Assembly: GCF_041228405.1 (NCBI RefSeq)
Contig: NZ_CP133888.1
Location: 434,001-498,000, forward strand
Direction: 5' to 3'
DNA: 64,000 bases
DNA from: Salinilacustrithrix flava
GTDB lineage: Bacteria; Actinomycetota; Acidimicrobiia; Acidimicrobiales; Salinilacustritrichaceae
In this document: positions 20,989 to 28,145 of the stretch, piece by piece
How positions within the stretch are numbered: the first letter of the stretch is position 1
Layout of the letters: the number at the start of each line of letters is the position of its first letter
Translations under genes and position numbers: made by a program
The notes under the pieces: generated by a model
Database searches by the model: none
What the model was told of the DNA's origin: nothing
What the model saw: the letters and a program-made list of their open reading frames with translations, nothing else

Positions 20989-21198
20989 TCACTCGTCGAG
21001 CACGAAGGTGACCTTCATGATCACCTCGTAGCCGGTGATCTGGCCATCAGCGCTGAGGGAGACCTCCTGCTCCTTGATCCAGGCGCTTCGCAGGTTGTGC
21101 AGGGTCTGGGCGGCGCGCTCGACGCCGACGCGGACTGCGTCCTCGAAGCTGGTCTCGGAACGTGCGCTGATCTCGGTGACACGTGCGACGGAAGCCAT
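20989..21198 (-). CDS. Dodecin-family protein, divergent member
   Basis: 69 residues with ribosome binding site AGGAGA. Dodecin pattern: RVTEISARSETSFEDAVRVGVERAAQTLHNLRSAWIKEQEVSL ... GYEVIMKVTFVLDE. The Trp (W40) is kept, but the Gln that hydrogen-bonds the flavin in canonical dodecins (WQV) is replaced by Glu (YEV). It may bind a different flavin form or another ligand. It lies between the kinase gene and the phosphatase operon, after a terminator hairpin. Confidence 0.82.
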   Translation of the reverse strand: MASVARVTEISARSETSFEDAVRVGVERAAQTLHNLRSAWIKEQEVSLSADGQITGYEVIMKVTFVLDE

Positions 21199-21279
21199 CG
21201 GACTCTCCTGTTTCAGTTGGTGGTTGCAGATTGGTGCTGTTGGGCCAGTTCAGAGTTCCGGGCCCGGACGTGGGCCCAG

Positions 21280-21301
21280 CACCGGCCGTTCTGGGCCGGT
21301 G
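21280..21301 (-). terminator. Hairpin downstream of the phosphatase operon
   Basis: CACCGGCC and GGCCGGTG form a perfect 8-bp stem with a 6-base loop, between the stop at 21311 and the dodecin start at 21198. There is no T tract. Confidence 0.5.
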
Positions 21302-21310
21302 ACCTGTTGC

Positions 21311-21658
21311 TCAGGGCACGTCGAAGGGGGGCGGGCCGATCCCGTGTATGGAAGTGGTGCGCTCGGGTCCGGCCGGAGTGGGCTCGGTGACGGCAGGGGC
21401 GGATCGCCCGTCGTCGAGCTCCAGGAGGATCTCAGTGCCTGCACGAGGAGGCGTCTGCCCATCGGGCCAGTGGAGATGGCCCCGCCACCACCGAGGGCCT
21501 TCCTTGATCTCGCCGCCCACGCTGCACTGATTCCGGCCACCGAAGAGGTCGGCACGAACGGAGTGGATCACCCGACTCCGGATCCGCACGATGGCGAAGG
21601 TGTTGACGTGGATCTCGTCGTGGCTGTTCGGGGTGGTGGCGTGGTGATCGTGGATCAT
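21311..21658 (-). CDS. 115-aa protein, DUF4873-like, paralogue A
   Basis: 115 residues. The middle (VRADLFGGRNQCSVGGEIKEGPRWWRGHLHW) and end (IHGIGPPPFDVP) are shared with the 115-aa protein at 24275-24622. The final GxGPPPF resembles the end of DUF4873 proteins, which otherwise occur fused to flavoproteins; this assignment is tentative. It is probably a small cytoplasmic beta-rich domain. Its ATG overlaps the phosphatase stop (ATGA), so it is translated with it. Confidence 0.6.
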   Translation of the reverse strand: MIHDHHATTPNSHDEIHVNTFAIVRIRSRVIHSVRADLFGGRNQCSVGGEIKEGPRWWRGHLHWPDGQTPPRAGTEILLELDDGRSAPAVTEPTPAGPERTTSIHGIGPPPFDVP

Positions 21659-23229
21659 CGGTGGGTCCGTTCGTGCTGCGGGCGGATGGTGGCGATCACG
21701 TAGGTGTGCCCATCCATGCGGACGGGGCTGAGGGCCACCTCGGCGACGATCGTGGTGCCGTCGCGGTGACGGCCCCGGAGCTGCCGCTTGCTCATCGGCC
21801 GTGTGGTCGGGTTCTCCAGGTAGCGCTGCCGGTGGTCGGCGTGGCCGGTTCGGACGTCCTCGGGTACGAGGCGGTCGATGGAGGTGCCGATGAGCTCACT
21901 GCGGCTGTACCCGAAGAGCGACTCGGTGCGGTGGTTCGCCAGGACGACGGTGCCGGTCGGGTCGGTGACCACCAGGGCATCCGGTGTTGCGTCCACGAGC
22001 TGCCAGATCAGGTCGGCGGAGAGGGGCAGCTGCCCGATCGGAACCCGAGCGTGGCTGGCCTGCTCGCCGGCGTCGAGCACCGCGGCGCCGGGCCGGAAGG
22101 TGAGCACGGCGATGTCGTCGCGCAACAGGTTCTGGGGGCCGGCGAGCGCCAGCAGGTGGTCGGCGAGCTCATCAGGCGCGTTGGTGCCGGCGTTGCCAGC
22201 CGCACGACGGAGTCGCTCGATCTGGTCGGTGATGACCGTGTCGACGGTCTCGACGAGGCCATCGCTGTAGAGCACGATCGTGTCACCGGGCCGCACCTCC
22301 CAGCGATGCGCCCGGTACGTGGCCTCCGCGATGGCCCCGACGGGTGGTCCCGGCCGAACCGCGCAGAGGCTGGCGTGGCCGTTGGACCCGGTCACGATGG
22401 GCGGAGGGTGACCCGCCGAGGTCACGACCGTGCCCTGCGGGCCGATCTCCACGCAGCAGCACGTGGCGAAGCCATCTCGGTCCAGGGCGAGGTCGTTGAG
22501 CCGGGCCAGCGCGATGGTCGCGGGGAGACCTTCGAGTAGGTGGCTGTAGAGGGCGGTGCGGAACTCGCTCATCTGGACGGCGGCTTCGATGCCGTGCCCG
22601 GCGACATCACCGAGGACGAGCACCGTGCGCCCGTCACGCGTGTGGACGATGTCGTACCAGTCGCCGCCGACCTTGCTGCCGTCGCCGGCGGGTGCGTAGC
22701 GGGCAGCTGCCTCGCCGGTGGATCCCGGTCCGATCTCGGGGAGCAGACGTCGTTGCAGGAGGAGACCGGCCTGGCTCGTCTGCGCGCCGAGGTGGGTGCG
22801 ACGCAGCGCGGCGACCCCTGCGGCGACGAGCACCTCCAGCGCGCCCAGGCGGGCGGGTCCGAGGTGGTCGTGGCGGGCGAACCGCGCCCAGAACTTCACC
22901 ACGGCGCTGTCACCGGGCACAGCGGTGACGGATGCACACGTCGGCGATCCGTCTGCGTCGCGCCCGTGCAGCAACGCACCGCGTCCTCCGCCCGGCGCCG
23001 GGAGGTCGGTAGCGACGGGAACGCGCCCGTACGACGCGATGAGGTGCTGGTCGCCGTCGCCGAGCCACACCGCGGTCGCTGCCGCCCCGAGGCCACGGTG
23101 GCAGCCGTCGACGAGCGCCGCGCCAGCGGTCGCAGCGTCGGTGGCGACGCCGAGCGCAGTCGTGGTTCGAGAGAGCTCGGTCCAGTCGAGGTCGCCGGTG
23201 CGGGCCGGCGGGACCCGGGTGTCCAGCAT
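21655..23229 (-). CDS. GAF-SpoIIE phosphatase-PAS protein
   Basis: 524 residues. Residues 1-150 look like a divergent GAF sensor. A PP2C/SpoIIE Ser phosphatase domain (about 160-375) has the metal-binding motifs KVGGDWYDI, LVLGDVAGHG, SAGHPPPIV and DDIAVLTF. A PAS domain (about 400-515; LIWQLVDATPDALVVTDPTGTVVLANHRTESLFGYSRSEL) ends the protein. SpoIIE phosphatases dephosphorylate STAS antagonists in partner-switching control of stress sigma factors, and STAS genes lie nearby. A C-terminal PAS is unusual; sensors normally precede the phosphatase. ATG 23229 overlaps a 29-aa leader ORF. Confidence 0.88.
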   Translation of the reverse strand: MLDTRVPPARTGDLDWTELSRTTTALGVATDAATAGAALVDGCHRGLGAAATAVWLGDGDQHLIASYGRVPVATDLPAPGGGRGALLHGRDADGSPTCASVTAVPGDSAVVKFWARFARHDHLGPARLGALEVLVAAGVAALRRTHLGAQTSQAGLLLQRRLLPEIGPGSTGEAAARYAPAGDGSKVGGDWYDIVHTRDGRTVLVLGDVAGHGIEAAVQMSEFRTALYSHLLEGLPATIALARLNDLALDRDGFATCCCVEIGPQGTVVTSAGHPPPIVTGSNGHASLCAVRPGPPVGAIAEATYRAHRWEVRPGDTIVLYSDGLVETVDTVITDQIERLRRAAGNAGTNAPDELADHLLALAGPQNLLRDDIAVLTFRPGAAVLDAGEQASHARVPIGQLPLSADLIWQLVDATPDALVVTDPTGTVVLANHRTESLFGYSRSELIGTSIDRLVPEDVRTGHADHRQRYLENPTTRPMSKRQLRGRHRDGTTIVAEVALSPVRMDGHTYVIATIRPQHERTHR

Positions 23230-23318
23230 CAGTGGAGCCCCGCACTGCTCAGCACCCGGGTCGCGCGCCGGGGCAGGTGTGCGGCGCCGAGTGCGTCTGA
23301 GGCATCCATCTGAGCCAT
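23229..23318 (-). CDS. 29-aa leader ORF coupled to the phosphatase gene
   Basis: ATG 23318 follows GGAGGGTGAC. The ORF ends as TGATG on the phosphatase start. The peptide begins MAQMDASDALGAAHLPRRAT. It is probably a translational coupler or leader, with no recognised domain. The remaining bases up to 23520 hold no gene that I can support. Confidence 0.4.
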   Translation of the reverse strand: MAQMDASDALGAAHLPRRATRVLSSAGLH

Positions 23319-23520
23319 GTCACCCTCCAAGCATCCACACGTCGATCGATCGTGTGCGCCGAGGACGAGAGCGCCACCACGCCCGCAAACATGTGCGGAG
23401 CGTGCAGCCATCCCACCGAGGTCAGGAGCGGAGCGACCTGTCGACGACCCTACGTGGACTTGACATCGGCCGCAACGGACAGACCCCGCCTCGCCCGGTC
23501 GTCAGCGCGCGGGAGCGGGG

Positions 23521-24225
23521 CTAGGGACGTAGGTCGAGGTTCACCACGGCGTGCGCGACCACCGACAGCTTGGCGTTGTGGTTCCGTGCGTGCCGACGCA
23601 GGATCTGCAACGCAGCGTCGACGGAGATGCTCCGCTCGTTGGCCAGCACACCCTTGGCCTGCTCGACGATGATCCGGGTCTCCAGCGCATGCTCCAGCTG
23701 GGCGACGACCTCCGTCGCTTCTCGGTAGGCCGAGGCATACACGATGTAGCCGGTGGTCGTGTCGGCGAGCAGCTGGGCCGCTTCGATCTGTCGATCGGTC
23801 CACTGGCGTGGACGGGTGTCGTACAAGGTGAGGACCCCGAACTCGGCGTCTTCGATGTGCAGCGGAACCCCGGCGGCGGCGACTACGCCCGCCTTCTCGG
23901 CGGCCCGTGCGAGGTCAGGCCACCGGTCGGCGTGGTCCCGCAGATCGCTGATGCGCAACGGCTTCCCGAGGTCGTGGACCTCATGGCACGGTCCTTGCCG
24001 AGTGCGCTCCTCGATCATCTCGAGGGAGGCGATGGACTCGCTCAACGCCGTCACGGAGCGGAGCCTGCCCTGCGCATCAGCCATGGAGATGCCCGCCCCG
24101 CAGATGTCGAAGACCCTCGTGGCGTCGTCGACGAGGTCGTGGAGCACGTCGGCGACCGATCTGTCTCGAGCGAGCGACTCGGCGACGTTCGCCAACGCCT
24201 GCCTCAGCTGACCCTCGTCGATCAC
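23521..24225 (-). CDS. GAF-ANTAR regulator, second copy
   Basis: 234 residues from GTG 24225. GAF domain (VLHDLVDDATRVFDICGAGISMADAQGRLRSV ... GVLTLYD, about 20-155) followed by ANTAR (TRIIVEQAKGVLANERSISVDAALQILRRHARNHN, about 175-230). It is the same length as the protein at 16231-16935 but diverged. The RNA targets are unknown. It follows the 115-aa paralogue by 49 bases and is probably in the STAS operon. Confidence 0.88.
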   Translation of the reverse strand: MIDEGQLRQALANVAESLARDRSVADVLHDLVDDATRVFDICGAGISMADAQGRLRSVTALSESIASLEMIEERTRQGPCHEVHDLGKPLRISDLRDHADRWPDLARAAEKAGVVAAAGVPLHIEDAEFGVLTLYDTRPRQWTDRQIEAAQLLADTTTGYIVYASAYREATEVVAQLEHALETRIIVEQAKGVLANERSISVDAALQILRRHARNHNAKLSVVAHAVVNLDLRP

Positions 24226-24274
24226 GACACCCGCCCCCGGTCGGTCTCGCCGCCACGGTACATCCGTGCCAGTT

Positions 24275-24622
24275 TCACGGGACCTCGAAGGGCGGCGGTC
24301 CGACCCCGTGGAGGACGGCGCTGTGGGCGGGTGCGTTCGGAGCCGGCTCGATGACTGCGACGCCGGATCGTCCGTTGTCGACCTCGATGATCACCTCGCT
24401 GCACGTGACCGGCTGATCGTCGTCTCCGTCCCACTCCACCCTTCCTCGCCACCAACGTGGGCCCTCGGCAACCCGTCCACCGACGCTGTAGTGGCTCCGT
24501 CCCCCGATGAGGTCGGCGTGCACGTGTTCGATCACCCGGTCGCCGAGCCGCAGCACACCATCGCCGTGGTACCTCACGTGCTCAGGTGTCGGATCATCCT
24601 TGGCATGGTCATCGGGGTCCAT
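24275..24622 (-). CDS. 115-aa protein, DUF4873-like, paralogue B
   Basis: 115 residues from ATG 24622, which has GGAAGG upstream; the TTG at 24643 is unlikely. It shares VHADLIGGRSHYSVGGRVAEGPRWWRG and LHGVGPPPFEVP with paralogue A and has the same length. It lies between a STAS gene and a GAF-ANTAR gene, while A lies beside the SpoIIE phosphatase, so the pair is tied to this signalling block. The function is unknown. Confidence 0.62.
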   Translation of the reverse strand: MDPDDHAKDDPTPEHVRYHGDGVLRLGDRVIEHVHADLIGGRSHYSVGGRVAEGPRWWRGRVEWDGDDDQPVTCSEVIIEVDNGRSGVAVIEPAPNAPAHSAVLHGVGPPPFEVP

Positions 24623-24658
24623 GGCTTCCCTTCCGTGGAGCAAGCACTGGTGTCGCCG

Positions 24659-25009
24659 TCATCCGGCGACCTGCGGGCTGCAGCGGGCACGGGCATGGTC
24701 GGCAGAGTCCACGATCACGAGCCCGCTGCCGCCCCAACGGCGGAGGACCTGTCGCGCCGTGCCGCGGCGAGCCGTGAAGACCACGCAGCCGTCATCGAGC
24801 CGTTCGAGGAGATGGCCCACGAAGCTGCGGACGGCGGTCGCGCTGAAGAGCACCAGCTCATCGACGTCGATCACCAAGCACGGCACGCCGTTCGAGATGG
24901 CCTCGATGCCGTCGATCAGCGTGAGAAGCAGCCGCTCCTCACCAACGCCCCCGATCCGCACGACGATCACATCGGGCGAGTGCTGGACAGTCGTCACCTG
25001 GAGCGACAT
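24659..25009 (-). CDS. STAS-domain protein, third copy
   Basis: 116 residues. STAS pattern: DVIVVRIGGVGEERLLLTLIDGIE, CLVIDVDELVLFSATAVRSFVGHLLERL, CVVFTARRGTARQVLRRWGGSGLVIV. In place of DSSG the loop reads FSATAV, leaving Thr as the only possible phosphoacceptor. It resembles the first STAS protein at 11452 near the C-terminus (TARRxTARxxLxRxG). It heads the STAS-115aa-ANTAR gene group. A 45-aa ORF overlaps its start. Confidence 0.65.
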   Translation of the reverse strand: MSLQVTTVQHSPDVIVVRIGGVGEERLLLTLIDGIEAISNGVPCLVIDVDELVLFSATAVRSFVGHLLERLDDGCVVFTARRGTARQVLRRWGGSGLVIVDSADHARARCSPQVAG

Positions 25010-25131
25010 GGGAGCTCACCCCCCGGCATCGAGGCCGCGCCGGTTGACTCGACACTGCCGAGGCACCCGGCCAGCCGCGCTGGCCGCGGACCCAGATCCT
25101 GAAAGGCCCCAGCCATCGCAGATGTTCGCAT
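24994..25131 (-). CDS. 45-aa ORF overlapping the STAS start
   Basis: ATG 25131 follows GTAAGGGGGAGCGAGC. The ORF runs past the STAS ATG by 16 bases before its TGA. It begins MRTSAMAGAFQDLGPRPARL. It is similar in placement to the leader ORFs at 11393 and 23229, and probably affects translation of the STAS gene if real. Confidence 0.3.
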   Translation of the reverse strand: MRTSAMAGAFQDLGPRPARLAGCLGSVESTGAASMPGGELPCRSR

Positions 25132-25368
25132 GCTCGCTCCCCCTTACCTTCGGCCCCTCGAGAAGATGGAGACGCCAGGTCAGGAGCGCCACTGGACCCC
25201 GTCGCACTGGCGAGCAGGGCTGATGGCCACGGGATCGGAACCGAGACCACGTGGACCGATTCCCACCGTAGAGAGCAGCGGCGAACGACCCCAGAGCCCT
25301 CCGACCCGAGGCCAGCCGACCTCCGACCCTTTCCGCTCCACCCGCCGTTGAGGAGCCGGCGGTGCGCG
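25132..25368. other. Intergenic stretch
   Basis: No gene is supported here. It holds a possible -10 (TACGGT on the minus strand, 25272-25267) and a 6-bp GC hairpin (25342-25347 with 25357-25362) just after the CWB2 stop that could end that transcript; there is no T tract. Confidence 0.4.
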
Positions 25369-26370
25369 TCATCCGGCGACCCGCGAGACCTGGTAGTCGA
25401 CGTGCAGCGAGTTGGTCACCTCGTTGCTGACCGCTTCAGGCCCACCCATGACCAACACGTCCGCGACGTTCAGCTCCGCGAGGCGGTCGCGGGTCACATC
25501 GGGCAGGGCGTCACGTCCCGTCAACAGGATCGGTGCGTCGAAGAACGCAGCCAGCGGGGCCGCAGCCAGTGCGTCGGGGAAGTCCTCCCCGGAGGCCAGC
25601 ACGACCACGTTGGCTCCGTCGGTCCAGTCGAGCGAGGCGGTCACCGCCGTCTCGTACCGATCAGCGCCGGCGACGCGGCTCACCTGGTAGTCGACGTGGA
25701 GCGAGTTGGTCACGTCGTGACTGACCGCATCAGGGCCTCCCATGACCAGCACGTCGGCGACGTTCAGCTCAGCGAGGAGGTCACGGGTGACGTCGGGCAT
25801 CTGGTCCCGGCCGGTGAGCAGGATCGGCGCGTCGTAGACCGCGGCCAGAGGAGCTGCGGCGAGCGCGTCGGGGAAGTCCTCCCCGGATGCCAGCACCGCC
25901 ACGTTCGTGCCACCGGGGAACGCGTCGAGCGCGGCACGGGCCGCCGTGGCGTACCGGTCATCACCGGCGACGCGGCTCACCTGGTAGTCGACGTGGAGCG
26001 AGTTGGTCACGTCGTGACTGACCGCATCAGGGCCGCCCATGACCAGCACGTCGGCGACGCCCAGGTAGGCGAGCGTGTCGCGAGTCGAATCGGGAAGCAC
26101 ATCGCGTGCGCTCAACAGGATCGGCGCGTCGTACGCGGCAGCCAGGGGTGCAGCGGCGAGGGCGTCGGCGAAGTCCTCCCCGGACGCCAGCACTGCCACG
26201 TCCGCGCCGTCCGGGAAGGCATCGAGGGCGGCGCGGGCGGCCGTGCCGTAGCGGTCAGCGCTGAGCTGGGGCGTCTCCTGGGCGCCCGCAGCGCCGATCG
26301 CCGAGGTCAAGACGAGCATGGCCGTGGCGAGCACCACGCCGGCTCGGTGCAGTGATCGGGTCGAGGTCAT
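25369..26370 (-). CDS. Secreted cell wall-binding repeat (CWB2) protein
   Basis: 333 residues from ATG 26370 with AGGAGG upstream; the earlier start is unlikely. A signal peptide ends near GAAGAQ. Three CWB2 (PF04122-type) repeats of about 98 residues follow, each with DRYxTAxxASLD, VVVLASGEDFPDALAAAPLA, DAPILLTGRD, LNVADVLVMGGPDAVS and VDYQVSRVAG. Three such repeats are the usual unit for non-covalent anchoring to wall polymers. There is no catalytic domain: the protein ends right after the third repeat. The DNA repeats are nearly 300 bp each. Confidence 0.85.
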   Translation of the reverse strand: MTSTRSLHRAGVVLATAMLVLTSAIGAAGAQETPQLSADRYGTAARAALDAFPDGADVAVLASGEDFADALAAAPLAAAYDAPILLSARDVLPDSTRDTLAYLGVADVLVMGGPDAVSHDVTNSLHVDYQVSRVAGDDRYATAARAALDAFPGGTNVAVLASGEDFPDALAAAPLAAVYDAPILLTGRDQMPDVTRDLLAELNVADVLVMGGPDAVSHDVTNSLHVDYQVSRVAGADRYETAVTASLDWTDGANVVVLASGEDFPDALAAAPLAAFFDAPILLTGRDALPDVTRDRLAELNVADVLVMGGPEAVSNEVTNSLHVDYQVSRVAG

Positions 26371-26569
26371 GGACGTTCCTCCTGAGGTGGACACATCTCT
26401 CGCGACGCTCACCGTGCGCGGGCGGGCACGGCCCTCACAGGGCCAAAGGTCCCCATAGGGCCGGGGAGCTCTCCGAAGCCGGCGCAGATGCCCGACGGGT
26501 CGGACACCCGTCGAGCGCGGCAGTACCCTCGCCCGCCGGTGGATGCGCGTAGCTCCACGCGGAAGTCCC

Positions 26570-26643
26570 GCCCTCGTAGCTCAGTCGGATAGAGCGACCG
26601 CCTCCTAAGCGGTAGGCCACAGGTTCGATTCCTGTCGAGGGCA
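26570..26643 (+). tRNA. tRNA-Arg (anticodon CCT)
   Basis: 74 bases. The acceptor stem GCCCTCG/CGAGGGC pairs perfectly. The D arm is AGCTCAGTCGGATAGAGC, the anticodon stem ACCGC/GCGGT has loop CTCCTAA (anticodon CCT, reading AGG), and the T arm ACAGGTTCGATTCCTGT is normal. CCA is not encoded. Confidence 0.95.
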
Positions 26644-26652
26644 CGCAACGCC

Positions 26653-26796
26653 TCAGTGCCGATCGACGAAGTCGAGCACCACCTCGGCGAACCGGTTCGG
26701 GGCGAACGTGGTGGCGAGGTGCCCCTGCCCCTGCAGGGTGACGATCTCGGCGCCCGTGACGAAGCGGGGCCCCGAGCGCCAGGGACCGACCGCGGA
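26653..26796 (-). pseudogene. Remnant of an alpha/beta hydrolase C-terminus
   Basis: The minus strand reads ...GAEIVTLQGQGHLATTFAPNRF... and ends FVDRH-stop. This matches the last 40 or so residues of alpha/beta hydrolases, including GQGH with the catalytic-triad His and the closing FVDR. There is no start codon or upstream body: the frame is blocked by a stop at 26815-26817, and the DsbA gene lies directly behind. It is therefore a truncated relic, 9 bases from the tRNA 3' end. Confidence 0.6.
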
Positions 26797-26806
26797 AGGC
26801 CCGGCG

Positions 26807-27538
26807 CTACTTCTTCAGCCGCCTGCTGCCCTGGTGCCAGTCCTCCTCGACGGGCGCCTGATCGGGCGTCGTCCCGCTGACCCGCAAGGCCGGGCGCTCC
26901 CGCAGGCTCCGCTTCAGCTCGGCGAAGCCCGGGAACGAGGTCAGCTCCAGGACCGCGTCCCAGAGCCGCAGCGCATCCTCGTCGTTCGGGACCCGGCTGA
27001 TGACCGGCCCGAAGAAGGCGGGGCCGTCCGGCGGGTCGTAGGCGATGATCGGTGTGCCGACGTCCCGACCGGTCCGCTCCAGCGCGTCGTCGGTCTCCTG
27101 GCGGATCACGTCGTCCCAGGCCGGATCGTCCAGCGCATCGACCAGGTCGGCATCGAACCCGAGGCCGGTCAACAGGGGTTCTACCGTCGAGCGCGCCCCC
27201 ATGCCGTCGCGGTAGGCGGCCTGATCCGCCGGCGGGTCGACGTCGAACACGCTGCCGCCGAGCGCGGTGTAGAGGTCGCCCATGACCTCCCGGCCGTGGC
27301 GCTCCCGGGCTGCGGTGCAGACCCGCAGCATCCGCAGGCCCGCGGTGTGGCCCTGTTCGTACTCGGGCGGGAAGTGGGCGTCGTAGTCGACGTGGCTGTT
27401 GATCAGCCGCAGCGAGATGAACCGCCAGTCGACCTCGTAGTCGCGCTGGCGGGCCACGCTCCGGACCCAGCGCGACGTCAGCCACGCGAACGGGCAGACG
27501 GGGTCGAAGTGGAAGTGGATGTCGGGGCGGCGATCCAT
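26807..27538 (-). CDS. DsbA-fold, mycothiol-dependent Rv2466c-like protein
   Basis: 243 residues. Thioredoxin/DsbA fold with the N-terminal HFHFDPVCPFAWLTSRWV; the redox motif is CPFA, with a single Cys. The C-terminal cis-Pro loop is GTPIIAY. The overall sequence resembles actinobacterial Rv2466c-type mycothiol-dependent oxidoreductases. Those use a CPxC-type site, so loss of the second Cys suggests a monothiol, mycothiol-linked mechanism. Mycothione reductase lies 0.6 kb away, which supports the link. Confidence 0.75.
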   Translation of the reverse strand: MDRRPDIHFHFDPVCPFAWLTSRWVRSVARQRDYEVDWRFISLRLINSHVDYDAHFPPEYEQGHTAGLRMLRVCTAARERHGREVMGDLYTALGGSVFDVDPPADQAAYRDGMGARSTVEPLLTGLGFDADLVDALDDPAWDDVIRQETDDALERTGRDVGTPIIAYDPPDGPAFFGPVISRVPNDEDALRLWDAVLELTSFPGFAELKRSLRERPALRVSGTTPDQAPVEEDWHQGSRRLKK

Positions 27539-27610
27539 GGGCCTGGACGCTACGAGCGCGGAAGCGCCCCCGACACCTTCGCCGGGGGCGCTCCACTCAG
27601 TGGCTGATGA

Positions 27611-27946
27611 TCAGGCGGGATCGCACCAGGTGGCGGCCACGTCACCGATCCCGGGCACGACGACCGTCACGCCGCCCGTCTGGAAGAGCTCCGGGCTCTG
27701 CCGGTGCAGCTCCAGCACGGTGGGCAGCTGCAGCGTCCCGACATCCACCACCTCGATGCCGTCGCGAGCGACGTCGTCGAGGATCTCGAGGGTCTGCAGG
27801 GTGCTGATGCCCGCCTGCTGGCACTGGATGCCGGCCGGCACACCCTTGCCGGGCACCCCGGCGGGCGGGCCGGCGGCGGCGGCGCTGGCGCCGAGGCCGA
27901 GGGTGAGGCAGCTGGCTGCTGCGGCGGCGACGAGCTTGCGGTTCAT
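27611..27946 (-). CDS. Small secreted protein
   Basis: 111 residues from ATG 27946 with AGGAG upstream. A Sec signal peptide (NRKLVAAAAASCLTLGLGASAAAA) precedes a mature domain of about 85 residues with two Cys (IQCQQAGISTLQTL ... ATWCDPA) that could form one disulphide. No family was recognised. Hydrophobic beta strands (FQTGGVTVVVPGIGDV) suggest a compact fold. The function is unknown. Confidence 0.6.
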   Translation of the reverse strand: MNRKLVAAAAASCLTLGLGASAAAAGPPAGVPGKGVPAGIQCQQAGISTLQTLEILDDVARDGIEVVDVGTLQLPTVLELHRQSPELFQTGGVTVVVPGIGDVAATWCDPA

Positions 27947-28145
27947 GGGAGTGCTCCTTGGTCTGGGTGTGCGGGAACACCTCTGGTCCGGCACCCGCAG
28001 GAGCCGCGGATGACACATTTTAGCGTCTTTATGCGTGGATTGATCTGGTTGCTCACCGCTTGACCGGTATCACCAGCCGGCACCGCCTCGAACGATCCCG
28101 CCCAAGTGCGACGAACTCCCCACGAAGACTGGTAGAGATCACCGG

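Noticed and set aside
24222..24263. 13-aa ORF overlapping the GAF-ANTAR start as GTGA
   Set aside because: Too short, with no clear ribosome binding site, unlike the three stronger leader ORFs.
25016..25372. 118-aa minus-strand frame upstream of the STAS gene
   Set aside because: Arg/Ser/Gly-rich with no domain; the 45-aa ORF in another frame has the better ribosome binding site.
25369..26370. Roughly 300-bp repeats considered as a mobile or CRISPR-like repeat
   Set aside because: They encode the three CWB2 protein repeats in frame.
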